64,000 bases of DNA, taken from positions 121,325-185,324 of the IMG/VR virus record IMGVR_UViG_3300023202_000142; one strand, 5' to 3'. Under the pieces are notes generated by a model. It was given only the letters and a program-made list of their open reading frames with translations. It was not told where the DNA came from and made no database searches. Origin of the DNA: a virus. Below are positions 57,956 to 64,000 of this stretch, one piece after another (positions within the stretch are counted from its first letter, which is position 1; each line of letters starts with the position of its first letter). The position numbers and the translations under genes were made by a program.

Positions 57956-59187
57956 TGGACAAGTATAGCTACGAAGCCTCCGATCGACTCAAGGACATTC
58001 TGGCGGGGCCAGACCTTGGGTCGCCCCAGGACATCGTGTTTCATCCTGAGATGCTGCAGCACGTCCAGAAGGCCGCAGGAGAGGATATCCTGAAGATGGA
58101 TCGACGAATGAGTCGCCACAAGCGCGCCTTCGATCCCGACGAGGCCCGCCAGGAGCTACTGGAGGGCTGGACGCCCTTCATCAGCGATTACCTGCACCGG
58201 GAGCCGGACGCAGATCTCGCTTCGCTGCTTCACAACACGCTGCACTGGTGCGAGAGTCACCTGGGCCACGAGCAACCCGAGAAGCCGGCAAAGTGGGTCA
58301 ACGAGTGGCTTGATCTCGCCGCCCAGGTCTACGAGAAGCTGCTCGCCAAGGGGTGCAGCGTCCGGGTGATCCTGCATCCCGTCGGTGTCGACGCTGAGGG
58401 CGAAGAGGTCGTTGTTGTTACTCAGAAAGGTGCACCGCTTGATATCGAGGCCACCAGCTTCGAGATTTCGGCCTTGGCTGACGGGATCGTTGATCGCTTC
58501 GAGGACGGTGCCTCCTATGTCCTCTACCAGGTGATGCCGTCACCGTGCTTCCTGGATCCTGATACCAGGAGGTATCGGCGCTGCGCCGTCGCGCGTGCTG
58601 CCGGCCCCGGCTTTGCGAAGCCGGATCGATCAGCGTATGTCTCCCATGAGCCGAGGCCGAACCCCGACACTCCGACGTGGGCGTCCCAGGAGGTGCGCGC
58701 ACCGATGTGGAGCGTCACTGAGACCTTCGTATTGGCTCAGAACTCCGTACAGGAGGCGCTTAGCGACTCGGAGAGGGGCTTGGGCGCTGTCACTGACATC
58801 CAGGCCAGGTTGTGGTTTCTCGGTACGCAGAAGAACGCTGAAGCACTCAGGGACATGCTCGACGGGATCAGTGATCCCAGGTTTTCCGGCGTGATGATGA
58901 AGGGACAGGACAGCCTCGGCGACTCCGAACTCACGGTTGTTGAGGATGTTCTCGACTACGTTTTCGAGGGCACCCTCGACGAGCTGTTCGAGTCGATCGC
59001 GACCGGCGGTGATGTTGTGCCGTGCCTGAACCGGGCAATCATGGATAGCGTGACCTGGCAACGCGAACTCCGTGACATCCCGCGCGCGATCGGCGTCTAT
59101 TTCCAGATGCTGTGGTGCCCGGTCCTGTTTGAACCGGGCTACATCGGTTTCGAGACGGTCTACGGCTTCGGCAAGCGCCAGACATAA
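57955..59187 (+). CDS. Hypothetical protein at the end of the SSB operon
   Basis: A 410-residue acidic protein whose ATG overlaps the preceding TGA. The first 110 residues are helical (MLQHVQKAAGEDILKMDRRM), the middle mixed with a charged hydrophobic segment (GASYVLYQVMPSPCFLDPDT), and the end strand-rich. No family recognised. The + operon ends here against a convergent minus-strand tRNA, with an inverted repeat between them. Confidence 0.5.
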   Translation: MDKYSYEASDRLKDILAGPDLGSPQDIVFHPEMLQHVQKAAGEDILKMDRRMSRHKRAFDPDEARQELLEGWTPFISDYLHREPDADLASLLHNTLHWCESHLGHEQPEKPAKWVNEWLDLAAQVYEKLLAKGCSVRVILHPVGVDAEGEEVVVVTQKGAPLDIEATSFEISALADGIVDRFEDGASYVLYQVMPSPCFLDPDTRRYRRCAVARAAGPGFAKPDRSAYVSHEPRPNPDTPTWASQEVRAPMWSVTETFVLAQNSVQEALSDSERGLGAVTDIQARLWFLGTQKNAEALRDMLDGISDPRFSGVMMKGQDSLGDSELTVVEDVLDYVFEGTLDELFESIATGGDVVPCLNRAIMDSVTWQRELRDIPRAIGVYFQMLWCPVLFEPGYIGFETVYGFGKRQT

Positions 59188-59190
59188 GCA

Positions 59191-59217
59191 ATCCGCTGAG
59201 CTATTCGCCCAGCGGAT
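59191..59217. terminator. Inverted repeat between convergent transcripts
   Basis: ATCCGCTG (59191-59198) and CAGCGGAT (59210-59217) form a perfect 8-base stem with an 11-base loop immediately after the + operon's last gene and just beyond the 3' end of the minus-strand tRNA. It could terminate both transcripts; the missing T-run makes intrinsic termination uncertain. Confidence 0.4.
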
Positions 59218-59221
59218 CGAT

Positions 59222-59295
59222 TGGTTCCGAGAGCAGGGGTCGAACCTGCATTTCCGGGTTCAGGGCCCGGCGTCCTGCCATTAGACGATCCCGGA
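59222..59295 (-). tRNA. tRNA-Gln (CTG)
   Basis: Read on the minus strand, the 74-base sequence folds as a class I tRNA: acceptor TCCGGGA/TCTCGGA, D arm GTCT/GGAC, anticodon stem CCGGG/CCCGG, T arm GCAGG-TTCGACC-CCTGC, discriminator A, and a genome-encoded CCA (59222-59224). The loop CCCTGAA places CTG in positions 34-36, decoding CAG. Position 33 is C instead of the near-invariant U, unusual for a functional tRNA. A minus-strand GTGCAC promoter lies 61 bases upstream. Confidence 0.9.
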
Positions 59296-59355
59296 GAAGG
59301 CGTCTCCCCGGGGCGGGCCCGGGGGGCCGAGAGGGAGCACCGCCCGACCAATGAC

Positions 59356-59383
59356 AATGTGTGCACGCACTTCACATCGTCAA
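59356..59383 (-). promoter_or_regulatory. Minus-strand GTGCAC-family promoter for tRNA-Gln
   Basis: On the minus strand: TTGACG (59383-59378), 16 bases, CACATT (59361-59356), with GTGAAG and GTGCACACA in the spacer. It lies between the end of the minus operon and the tRNA, so it would start a transcript about 55 bases ahead of the mature tRNA 5' end. Confidence 0.65.
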
Positions 59384-59387
59384 GGGG

Positions 59388-59927
59388 TTACTCCTCTTCG
59401 TCGTCGATCCTTTTGCGCCACACCGGTCCGATCTCGGGGCAGTCGGTGGCGTTGTGGTGTCGGTCGAAGTCTCGTTGTTCGGCATCCCCGGAACCATCCG
59501 GCGCTTCCCAGTCGTCGTCGTCTGAGACGTCGCGGTAGTCATACCCGAATGGAAACGTAAAGCCGGGTTCCAGGACGTAGAGGTGGTACTGGTTTGCGGC
59601 GTCGACCAGGCGCTTTTCGCTGGGGTACAGCTCGATGGCTTCGGTGGTGGTTCCGCATAGCTCATTCTTGATGCGCTGCATGTCGCGCCAGTCGCGGATC
59701 GGGTCGCGGTCCTGTCGGCGAATCGACAGATGGACCATGCGCGGCCAGCCGCCTTCTGGGATCGCCTCGCCGTATTCGCGTACCAGATCGTAGACGATGA
59801 CCTGGTATCTGGAGTTGGTCCATGTCTCGATGAGGTCGTCACCGACCGGCATGGGGACCCCTGGCGTGAATGATGTCCACGCCGGGTCTGGTTTGACCCG
59901 ACGCCTCTTACGCTTGATGGTTTTCAT
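59388..59927 (-). CDS. DUF7694-like protein
   Basis: A 179-residue protein, last gene of the minus operon; the start MKTIKRKRRRVKPDP overlaps the upstream stop (ATGA), and an extended reading from 59975 is possible. The core WPRMVHLSIRRQDRDPIRDW, then RIKNELCGTTTEAIELYPSE and LVDAANQYHLYVL, matches a widespread phage family of unknown function with conserved R-x-W-x-x-x-Q-x-x-K-N and N-Q-Y-H. The C-terminus is acidic. Confidence 0.72.
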   Translation of the reverse strand: MKTIKRKRRRVKPDPAWTSFTPGVPMPVGDDLIETWTNSRYQVIVYDLVREYGEAIPEGGWPRMVHLSIRRQDRDPIRDWRDMQRIKNELCGTTTEAIELYPSEKRLVDAANQYHLYVLEPGFTFPFGYDYRDVSDDDDWEAPDGSGDAEQRDFDRHHNATDCPEIGPVWRKRIDDEEE

Positions 59928-60196
59928 GCTGCCTCGTGTAGCTTCGAGTAGGTTTCGTCGCGACGCCGAATCCACTTGGAACGCTTCTCACGGTCGGTGT
60001 GCATGCAGACGTGCGCATACTCATCGAGTCGATCCAGGACAGCCAGCGCAACGGCGTGCGCCGCGTCAGCCCGGCGTGGTCGTCGTGACCATTCTTCGGC
60101 GACGAGCACCGCGAGCCCCACGGCATCCACGACGTCGATCTCGACGGCGTAGTTCATGAGGTCGTGGTGAACGGGTTTGAGGTCGTGTCGGTCCAT
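59924..60196 (-). CDS. Small hypothetical protein of the minus operon
   Basis: A 90-residue protein with a GGAGG site upstream on the minus strand. Its core DVVDAVGLAVLVAEEWSRRP and AAHAVALAVLDRLDEYAHVC suggests a small helical bundle rich in Ala and Val. It overlaps the DUF7694-like gene. Unknown function. Confidence 0.5.
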   Translation of the reverse strand: MDRHDLKPVHHDLMNYAVEIDVVDAVGLAVLVAEEWSRRPRRADAAHAVALAVLDRLDEYAHVCMHTDREKRSKWIRRRDETYSKLHEAA

Positions 60197-60210
60197 TCGT
60201 TCCTCCTGTG

Positions 60211-60567
60211 TCAGGATACGTTGAAGAGAGTTTCGCCGCCGCTGATGACGTCGCCGTCAACAAAGACGTCGGCGTACCCGGTGGAGAGCATGATGGTCTC
60301 AGGATCCGTGTTCTCGGGATCCTCGCTGACGCGCAACCAGGCATCCTCGGCATGCTCCCAGTCGGATTCCAGTGTCTTGACGGCATCGCGGATCTTGCCG
60401 AGTTCGCTGTCGCTCAGCTTGCATGGCCGGGCGCCGATATGTGTCAGCGCCCGAGTGTCGGCTTTGCCGTCCAGTGCGGTGCTGTAGTGGTGGGCTTCCA
60501 GCATCCCTTCGAGGGCTTCGAGGTCGTGGTTCTTGATGGCGTTGTCGATGAATTCCTTGCGTGTCAT
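60211..60567 (-). CDS. Hypothetical protein of the minus operon
   Basis: A 118-residue protein; the start MTRKEFIDNAIKNHDLEALE is chosen because AGGAGG lies just upstream, not the longer upstream reading from 60648. It is mixed helix-strand, ending in a beta-rich stretch. It belongs to a four-gene minus transcript. No family recognised. Confidence 0.5.
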   Translation of the reverse strand: MTRKEFIDNAIKNHDLEALEGMLEAHHYSTALDGKADTRALTHIGARPCKLSDSELGKIRDAVKTLESDWEHAEDAWLRVSEDPENTDPETIMLSTGYADVFVDGDVISGGETLFNVS

Positions 60568-60589
60568 TTTTGCCTCCTGTGTGGTTGGG

Positions 60590-60931
60590 TTATCGGCCGT
60601 AGCGCATCGCTTTGTAGGCCGGGTGAAGGGGCTTGAGCGCGTCGGCAATCCGGCTGACGTCCGCTGACTCTGGAACGCTTTTGAGCGCTTCGCATGTCGC
60701 GCCCGCCAGTTCCATGAGGTCTTTTCGTCGCTTCGCGTAGGTCACGGCGAGAGCGCCGATTCCGTCACGGATGTCGGAGTTGGTGAGGACTGCGAGTGTC
60801 CAGTTCTTGCCGTTGTCGACCTCGCGATAGACGACCACGCGCTCGTCGTCGCGGCAGGTGTATCCTTCGACGTGTTCGATGCGGTCCCGGCAGTGAACAG
60901 GAATGTCTTTGTTTCGCTTCAGTTTCGTCAT
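60590..60931 (-). CDS. Hypothetical protein, first gene of the minus operon
   Basis: A 113-residue protein starting MTKLKRNKDIPVHCRDRI after AGGAGGTAGCG, the same leader as many + strand genes of this region. It has helical spacing with RRKDLMELAGATCEALKSVP. It is driven by the minus-strand member of the GTGCAC promoter family at 60987-61014. Function unknown. Confidence 0.55.
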   Translation of the reverse strand: MTKLKRNKDIPVHCRDRIEHVEGYTCRDDERVVVYREVDNGKNWTLAVLTNSDIRDGIGALAVTYAKRRKDLMELAGATCEALKSVPESADVSRIADALKPLHPAYKAMRYGR

Positions 60932-60986
60932 CGCTACCTCCTGGGTCGTGAACATGGGAGGTGGGGTCGCCTCCCGCAGCACCAAC

Positions 60987-61014
60987 AATATGTGCACGCT
61001 GTGCACGGAGTCAA
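60987..61014 (-). promoter_or_regulatory. Minus-strand GTGCAC-family promoter (divergent pair)
   Basis: On the minus strand: TTGACT (61014-61009), 16 bases with GTGCACAGCGTGCACATA, CATATT (60992-60987). The spacer sequence matches promoters 1 and 3 exactly. It drives the minus operon and stands back to back with the + promoter at 61040. Confidence 0.75.
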
Positions 61015-61039
61015 GGGGAGTTGTGCGATTCGAATCGTG

Positions 61040-61068
61040 TTGACAGGTGTGACATCAGTGCACATAGT
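61040..61068 (+). promoter_or_regulatory. GTGCAC-family promoter (divergent, + strand)
   Basis: TTGACA (61040-61045), 17 bases containing GTGTGACATCAGTGCACATA, CATAGT (61063-61068). The first element is degenerate. The two divergent -35 elements lie about 25 bases apart, so regulator binding could affect both transcripts. The leader GGAGGGCAG then ATG 61100 follows. Confidence 0.68.
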
Positions 61069-61099
61069 GTCGGGAGAGCTTTGGACCCCCGGAGGGCAG

Positions 61100-62035
61100 A
61101 TGAGCACATTCAAGACTGTCGTCGATGTCTATAACGAACTGGCCTTTCGCTGCACCACAGTCGAAGCAACTGTCGGCCGCTACAAGCACGGCGACGTTGT
61201 CTGGGCATCTGATGTCGGCTCAATGAGGACAATCATGCATATGCTGGAGGTCGCAAAAGTTAGCGATTGGCCGGTTTTCGTTCCGATTGTCCAGGTCGAG
61301 ACCAACACAGGAAACGCTTTCAGGAAGCTGGAGCGTACTGAGATCCAGCGGGCGGAAACAATGCTGACTCACTTTGCGCGGTCGGGCTGTATCGCCAATT
61401 CACTGAAGCAGACGTCACCTGGATTCGACGAGTGGGCGTCCAGTGAGCCTGTAGGGTCATTCTGGGATGACCTCAATGAGGCAAACCTGTCTGGCGTTGA
61501 CCTTGCTGGCGGTCCAGATAAGACGGTCGCTATGACCTTCAGGGTCGATCCAGCTCCTCAACTCATCGCGATCAGCGCAGTCAGTGATCCCGACCCCGCA
61601 CATTCGTCGCCAATCCATGCGATCGGTCACGAGGCCATCGAGCCTGATTTTCTCGATGAGGAGGATCAGGCTGTCGCGACGCCACTTCCGCGCGGTTGGT
61701 CTGATGTCATGGGCTATTTGCATGGGTTCTGGGGGGCTGAGCCGCGCTGGAACAAGGACAACGGGCGTTTTATCGTCAATACCGTTGCTGTGGGCTCTCT
61801 TGTCTTTCATCGCGAGGGCGCTGGTTGGACATGGGCGCATCCGCGATCGAACTGCGAGGGGTTTGGCGGAGATCTCGCCGAAGCGTCTCAGGGGGCCCTG
61901 GGCTATCTCCAGGAGCACATCCGGGAAGGTCTTCCATCTCTCGACGAGGTCAAAGAGGAGAAGCGCCAGGACATCGTCACACGCTTTATCGGTACCGGTG
62001 ACATGGGTGGTCTGGGTACCGGCAGGCATCGCTAG
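61100..62035 (+). CDS. Hypothetical protein, first gene of the + operon
   Basis: A 311-residue protein with ATG 61100 after GGAGGG; longer upstream readings cross the promoter and are rejected. It is alpha/beta, opening TFKTVVDVYNELAFRCTTVE, with a middle motif PIHAIGHEAIEPDFLDEEDQ and an aromatic-rich end. It has no recognisable enzyme motif. It is driven by the divergent promoter. Confidence 0.52.
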   Translation: MSTFKTVVDVYNELAFRCTTVEATVGRYKHGDVVWASDVGSMRTIMHMLEVAKVSDWPVFVPIVQVETNTGNAFRKLERTEIQRAETMLTHFARSGCIANSLKQTSPGFDEWASSEPVGSFWDDLNEANLSGVDLAGGPDKTVAMTFRVDPAPQLIAISAVSDPDPAHSSPIHAIGHEAIEPDFLDEEDQAVATPLPRGWSDVMGYLHGFWGAEPRWNKDNGRFIVNTVAVGSLVFHREGAGWTWAHPRSNCEGFGGDLAEASQGALGYLQEHIREGLPSLDEVKEEKRQDIVTRFIGTGDMGGLGTGRHR

Positions 62036-62046
62036 GGAGATATGTC

Positions 62047-62232
62047 ATGAGGCGTGGAAACGAGTACGACTACTACGAGGTCCAGGAGTTTGTTACTGAG
62101 ACGAATGATGCCTGGAAAGTCATCATCGAGAACGAGGCGTTTTGGCTTCCGAAATCGGTGTGCCGTTACGAGCCCGGCGACGACGAAATCGAGATCCCTG
62201 ACTGGCTCGCCGAGGAGCGAGGATTGATATGA
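62047..62232 (+). CDS. Small acidic protein
   Basis: A 61-residue protein with GGGAGA upstream and an overlap with the next gene. It reads NEYDYYEVQEFVTETNDAWK and is acidic with a strand-rich centre (VIIENEAFWLPKSVCRY). Possibly an inhibitor or adaptor; not identified. Confidence 0.45.
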   Translation: MRRGNEYDYYEVQEFVTETNDAWKVIIENEAFWLPKSVCRYEPGDDEIEIPDWLAEERGLI

Positions 62233-62708
62233 GTGACCACTACGATGAGCAGATCGATACTCTTCTGGTGACGTCGATTGACGCGGTCTCCAGGCGCATC
62301 CACGAGATTGCCGAGGCGAAGGGCTTCTGGAACTGCCAGACATGCAAGGGGCGTAAGTATCTTGTGGCTGATGGGCAGCTTCTGGTGCCCCTGGGTCCCG
62401 AGGGGAAGAATAGCGGCCAGGCGTTTGAATGTCCGGTTTGCGATGGCACCGGCATCAACAGGAACGATGGCGAGGCCATCAGCCTGATGCACTCCGAGCT
62501 GTCCGAACTGCTCGAAGGGCTGCGAGATGGCAACCCGGCCTCCGAGAAGCTCGGGGATGGCTTCACGCAGGCCGACGAGGAGGGCGCAGATCTCGTGATT
62601 CGGTTGCTGGATCTGGCGCACAAGCGGGGCTGGAAGATCGCCGAGGCCATGGTCGCGAAGATTGCGGTCAACGCAGACAGGCCGTACCTTCATGGTCGTG
62701 AATTCTGA
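62229..62708 (+). CDS. MazG-like protein with embedded zinc ribbon
   Basis: A 159-residue protein. C36/C39 (WNCQTCKGRKY) and C68/C71 (ECPVCDGTG) form a DnaJ-type zinc ribbon. After it comes a MazG-like helix pair: ISLMHSELSELLEGLRDGNP with the E-x-x-E metal site, then a second acidic cluster EEGADLVIRLLDLA. MazG proteins hydrolyse NTPs or (p)ppGpp-related nucleotides. The zinc ribbon before the catalytic helices is unusual and may replace an oligomerisation element. Confidence 0.7.
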   Translation: MSDHYDEQIDTLLVTSIDAVSRRIHEIAEAKGFWNCQTCKGRKYLVADGQLLVPLGPEGKNSGQAFECPVCDGTGINRNDGEAISLMHSELSELLEGLRDGNPASEKLGDGFTQADEEGADLVIRLLDLAHKRGWKIAEAMVAKIAVNADRPYLHGREF

Positions 62709-62721
62709 CCAGGAGGACTCG

Positions 62722-62946
62722 ATGTTCTGCGAACGATATGACAACGAAGAAAGTGACCTTGTGACGGTGCTGTGTGAACGTCACCACTCGCCGCCGCGTG
62801 AGAAGATCGAGGACCTGGGTGATCTGGTCCAGGTCTACGACACCGAGACCAATGTTGCGCCGCTTCCGGGCGCGACGAACAAGGTCGCCAAGAAGGTCAC
62901 AGCATACGTCTACAGGCGCCGCCAGTTGCTCGTGGAGTCCGAGTAG
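62722..62946 (+). CDS. Small hypothetical protein
   Basis: A 74-residue protein starting at ATG 62722 with CAGGAGGAC upstream. It is charged and strand-rich with FCERYDNEESDLVTVLCER and a basic C-terminus (YVYRRRQLLVESE). Its stop lies nine bases before the -10 of the next gene. No family. Confidence 0.45.
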   Translation: MFCERYDNEESDLVTVLCERHHSPPREKIEDLGDLVQVYDTETNVAPLPGATNKVAKKVTAYVYRRRQLLVESE

Positions 62947-62955
62947 GACCTGTCC

Positions 62956-62961
62956 TATACT
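62956..62961 (+). promoter_or_regulatory. -10 element for a possibly leaderless GNAT-like mRNA
   Basis: TATACT lies only seven bases before ATG 62969, and no ribosome-binding site is present, so transcription would begin at or next to the start codon. No clear -35 is seen (TGGAGT at 62933-62938 is weak). Confidence 0.45.
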
Positions 62962-62968
62962 TGGCGCC

Positions 62969-63853
62969 ATGAAGCGGTCAGAAATCCTCCAGGAGGCGGC
63001 CAAGGGGCTCCAGGACGTTAAGCGTCAGGGATTCTATCTCGTCTACGATCATTCTGGGCGCGATGTTGAGGTCGCACTTCTGTATCCCCACGACTGGGGC
63101 TCCTCGAAGGGGTTTGTCGCCATGGGCTACCTCAAGGCGCTTCCGTCGAAGAACGTTGGTGGCGCGTCAGGACAGAAAGACACCTGGGTGGTTTACGAGG
63201 TCGGCGCCAAGAAGGGCTGGGGGCCCTTGCTCTACGATGTGTTGATGGAGTCCGTGTATCCCGACTGGATCGAGCCGCACCCTGGGCACACCAAGGCGGC
63301 AGAGAAGGTCTGGAAGTTCTATCGGAATCGGCGCAGAGATGTTGAGGTCGTTGACGGCCGACTGCGAAAGAAGCCGACCAGGCTGAAACGGTTCGCGATG
63401 ACACTGAACAAGTTTGGCTCTTCGAAGGCTGTTCGGAACTGGGTCGGCGAACCGAAGAACTACCGTAGCATCGGCATGGATTTCGGGGTCGATTATCCTG
63501 CCATCCCGGGCGCCTGGGAGTCCGTGGTCCAAGCCGTCGATCGGTTACTCGCCGAAGGGGTCTCTACGATGTGGAATGGGACTCAGATGACCCCTGGCCT
63601 CTACTTCCATCGCAGCAACGATACGCACTGGCGCTCGTCTCTGCAGGTCGAGTTTCAGCACTTGAGGCCCAAGGACAACGTCAGGGTGGCTGGAGAACGC
63701 ATCTTCATTCAGGAGGTGCATCGATTCCATGCCCTGGGCTATGATCCCGACACCCGGGAGCAAAGAGAGCTGCGCTATTTCCCCAAGGAAGACATCGTGG
63801 CCCTCAGCGACTCGACCGGCGTGATTGCAACTTCAGAAGTGATGGCACCATGA
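62969..63853 (+). CDS. GNAT-like (acetyltransferase-fold) protein
   Basis: A 294-residue protein. The N-terminus MKRSEILQEAAKGLQDVKRQ is helical and loosely resembles the shared tag. Then FYLVYDHSGRDVEVALLYPH and the motif GAKKGWGPLLYDVLMESVYP, followed by a helix ending in AAEKVWKFYRNRRRDVE, resembles the acetyl-CoA-binding V...R/Q-x-x-G-x-G/A core of phage GNAT-like proteins. The second half (YRSIGMDFGVDYPAIPGAWE, then RIFIQEVHRFHALGY) is a different fold, possibly toxin-like. Enzyme activity is inferred only. Confidence 0.6.
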   Translation: MKRSEILQEAAKGLQDVKRQGFYLVYDHSGRDVEVALLYPHDWGSSKGFVAMGYLKALPSKNVGGASGQKDTWVVYEVGAKKGWGPLLYDVLMESVYPDWIEPHPGHTKAAEKVWKFYRNRRRDVEVVDGRLRKKPTRLKRFAMTLNKFGSSKAVRNWVGEPKNYRSIGMDFGVDYPAIPGAWESVVQAVDRLLAEGVSTMWNGTQMTPGLYFHRSNDTHWRSSLQVEFQHLRPKDNVRVAGERIFIQEVHRFHALGYDPDTREQRELRYFPKEDIVALSDSTGVIATSEVMAP

Positions 63854-64000
63854 ACATCAACAGCCTGGTCGAGCATGTCGAAGCCCTCTTGGCTGAGGGC
63901 ACCTTTGCCACTGGCGGACTGCGTATGAGCTTGAGGAAGTGGGCTGACAAGGTCGCGCGTAAGAACAAGACGAGCTGGGACCTTCAGTCCAGTAATCGTG
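63850..64000 (+). CDS. Partial CDS with shared N-terminal helix (3' end outside window)
   Basis: ATG 63850 overlaps the GNAT-like gene's stop. The visible 50 residues open MNINSLVEHVEALLAEGTFA, the best example of the shared h-h-x-x-h-x-x-L-L head, and continue into a basic helix (GLRMSLRKWADKVARKNKTS). The gene continues past the window, so domain content is unknown. Confidence 0.55.
   Translation, partial: MNINSLVEHVEALLAEGTFATGGLRMSLRKWADKVARKNKTSWDLQSSNR

Noticed and set aside
60872-61100. Longer 5' reading of the 61100 gene
   Set aside because: It would run across both divergent promoters and has no ribosome-binding site.

Overview
The window is about 64 kb from a large, GC-rich dsDNA tailed phage with a contractile tail (myovirus morphotype). 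Nearly all genes lie on the + strand, packed with ATGA/TGATG-type stop-start overlaps, and GTG starts are common. The tail machinery is recognisable gene by gene: sheath, two tube paralogues, a tail assembly chaperone with a probable -1 frameshift, a 1144-residue tape measure, and gp53-, gpD/gp27-, gp5-, gp25- and gp6-type baseplate proteins. Capsid, portal, terminase, polymerase and integrase genes are absent, so this is part of a larger genome. The host cannot be named. High GC, frequent GTG starts, two apparently leaderless promoters and DUF6573/LPD29-like genes fit an actinobacterial host; that is inference.

Layout: 1-7.7 kb holds fibre-like and accessory virion genes plus small unknowns, and a Zn-ribbon and a membrane protein. 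7.7-32.4 kb is the tail and baseplate module in assembly order: sheath, tubes, chaperone pair, tape measure, hub, spike, wedge, then peripheral baseplate and a beta-helix tailspike. 32.4-35.0 kb is a lysis-like cassette (membrane-anchored coiled coil, HTH regulator, peptidoglycan-binding endolysin, small membrane protein). 35.1-45.1 kb is an adhesion cassette: LamG-like protein, duplicated-domain fibre protein, and four paralogous fibre or receptor-binding candidates. 45.1-46.8 kb carries small genes, a ribbon-helix-helix candidate and a ParB-fold protein.

From 46.8 to 61.1 kb the organisation changes to short operons driven by a recurrent promoter: TTGAC(A/T), 16-17 bases, CATA(T/C)T, with paired GTGCAC elements in the spacer and at the -10, followed in most cases by an AGGAGGTAGC ribosome-binding leader. 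This region carries a holin-like gene, a structured RNA with a class II tRNA-like cloverleaf, a J-domain protein, DUF6573- and LPD29-like proteins, a HAD deoxyribonucleotidase, SSB, a minus-strand tRNA-Gln (CTG) and a minus-strand operon of four small genes diverging from a + operon at about 61.0 kb. 61-64 kb continues with a MazG-like protein, a GNAT-like protein and a gene cut by the window end.

The most unusual signals are the promoter/operator family, the tRNA-like RNA with two mutually exclusive partner strands, the canonical A AAT TTT frameshift site with its 71-codon extension, and a shared N-terminal helix (h-h-x-x-h-x-x-L-L) on otherwise unrelated proteins that may act as a packaging or docking tag.
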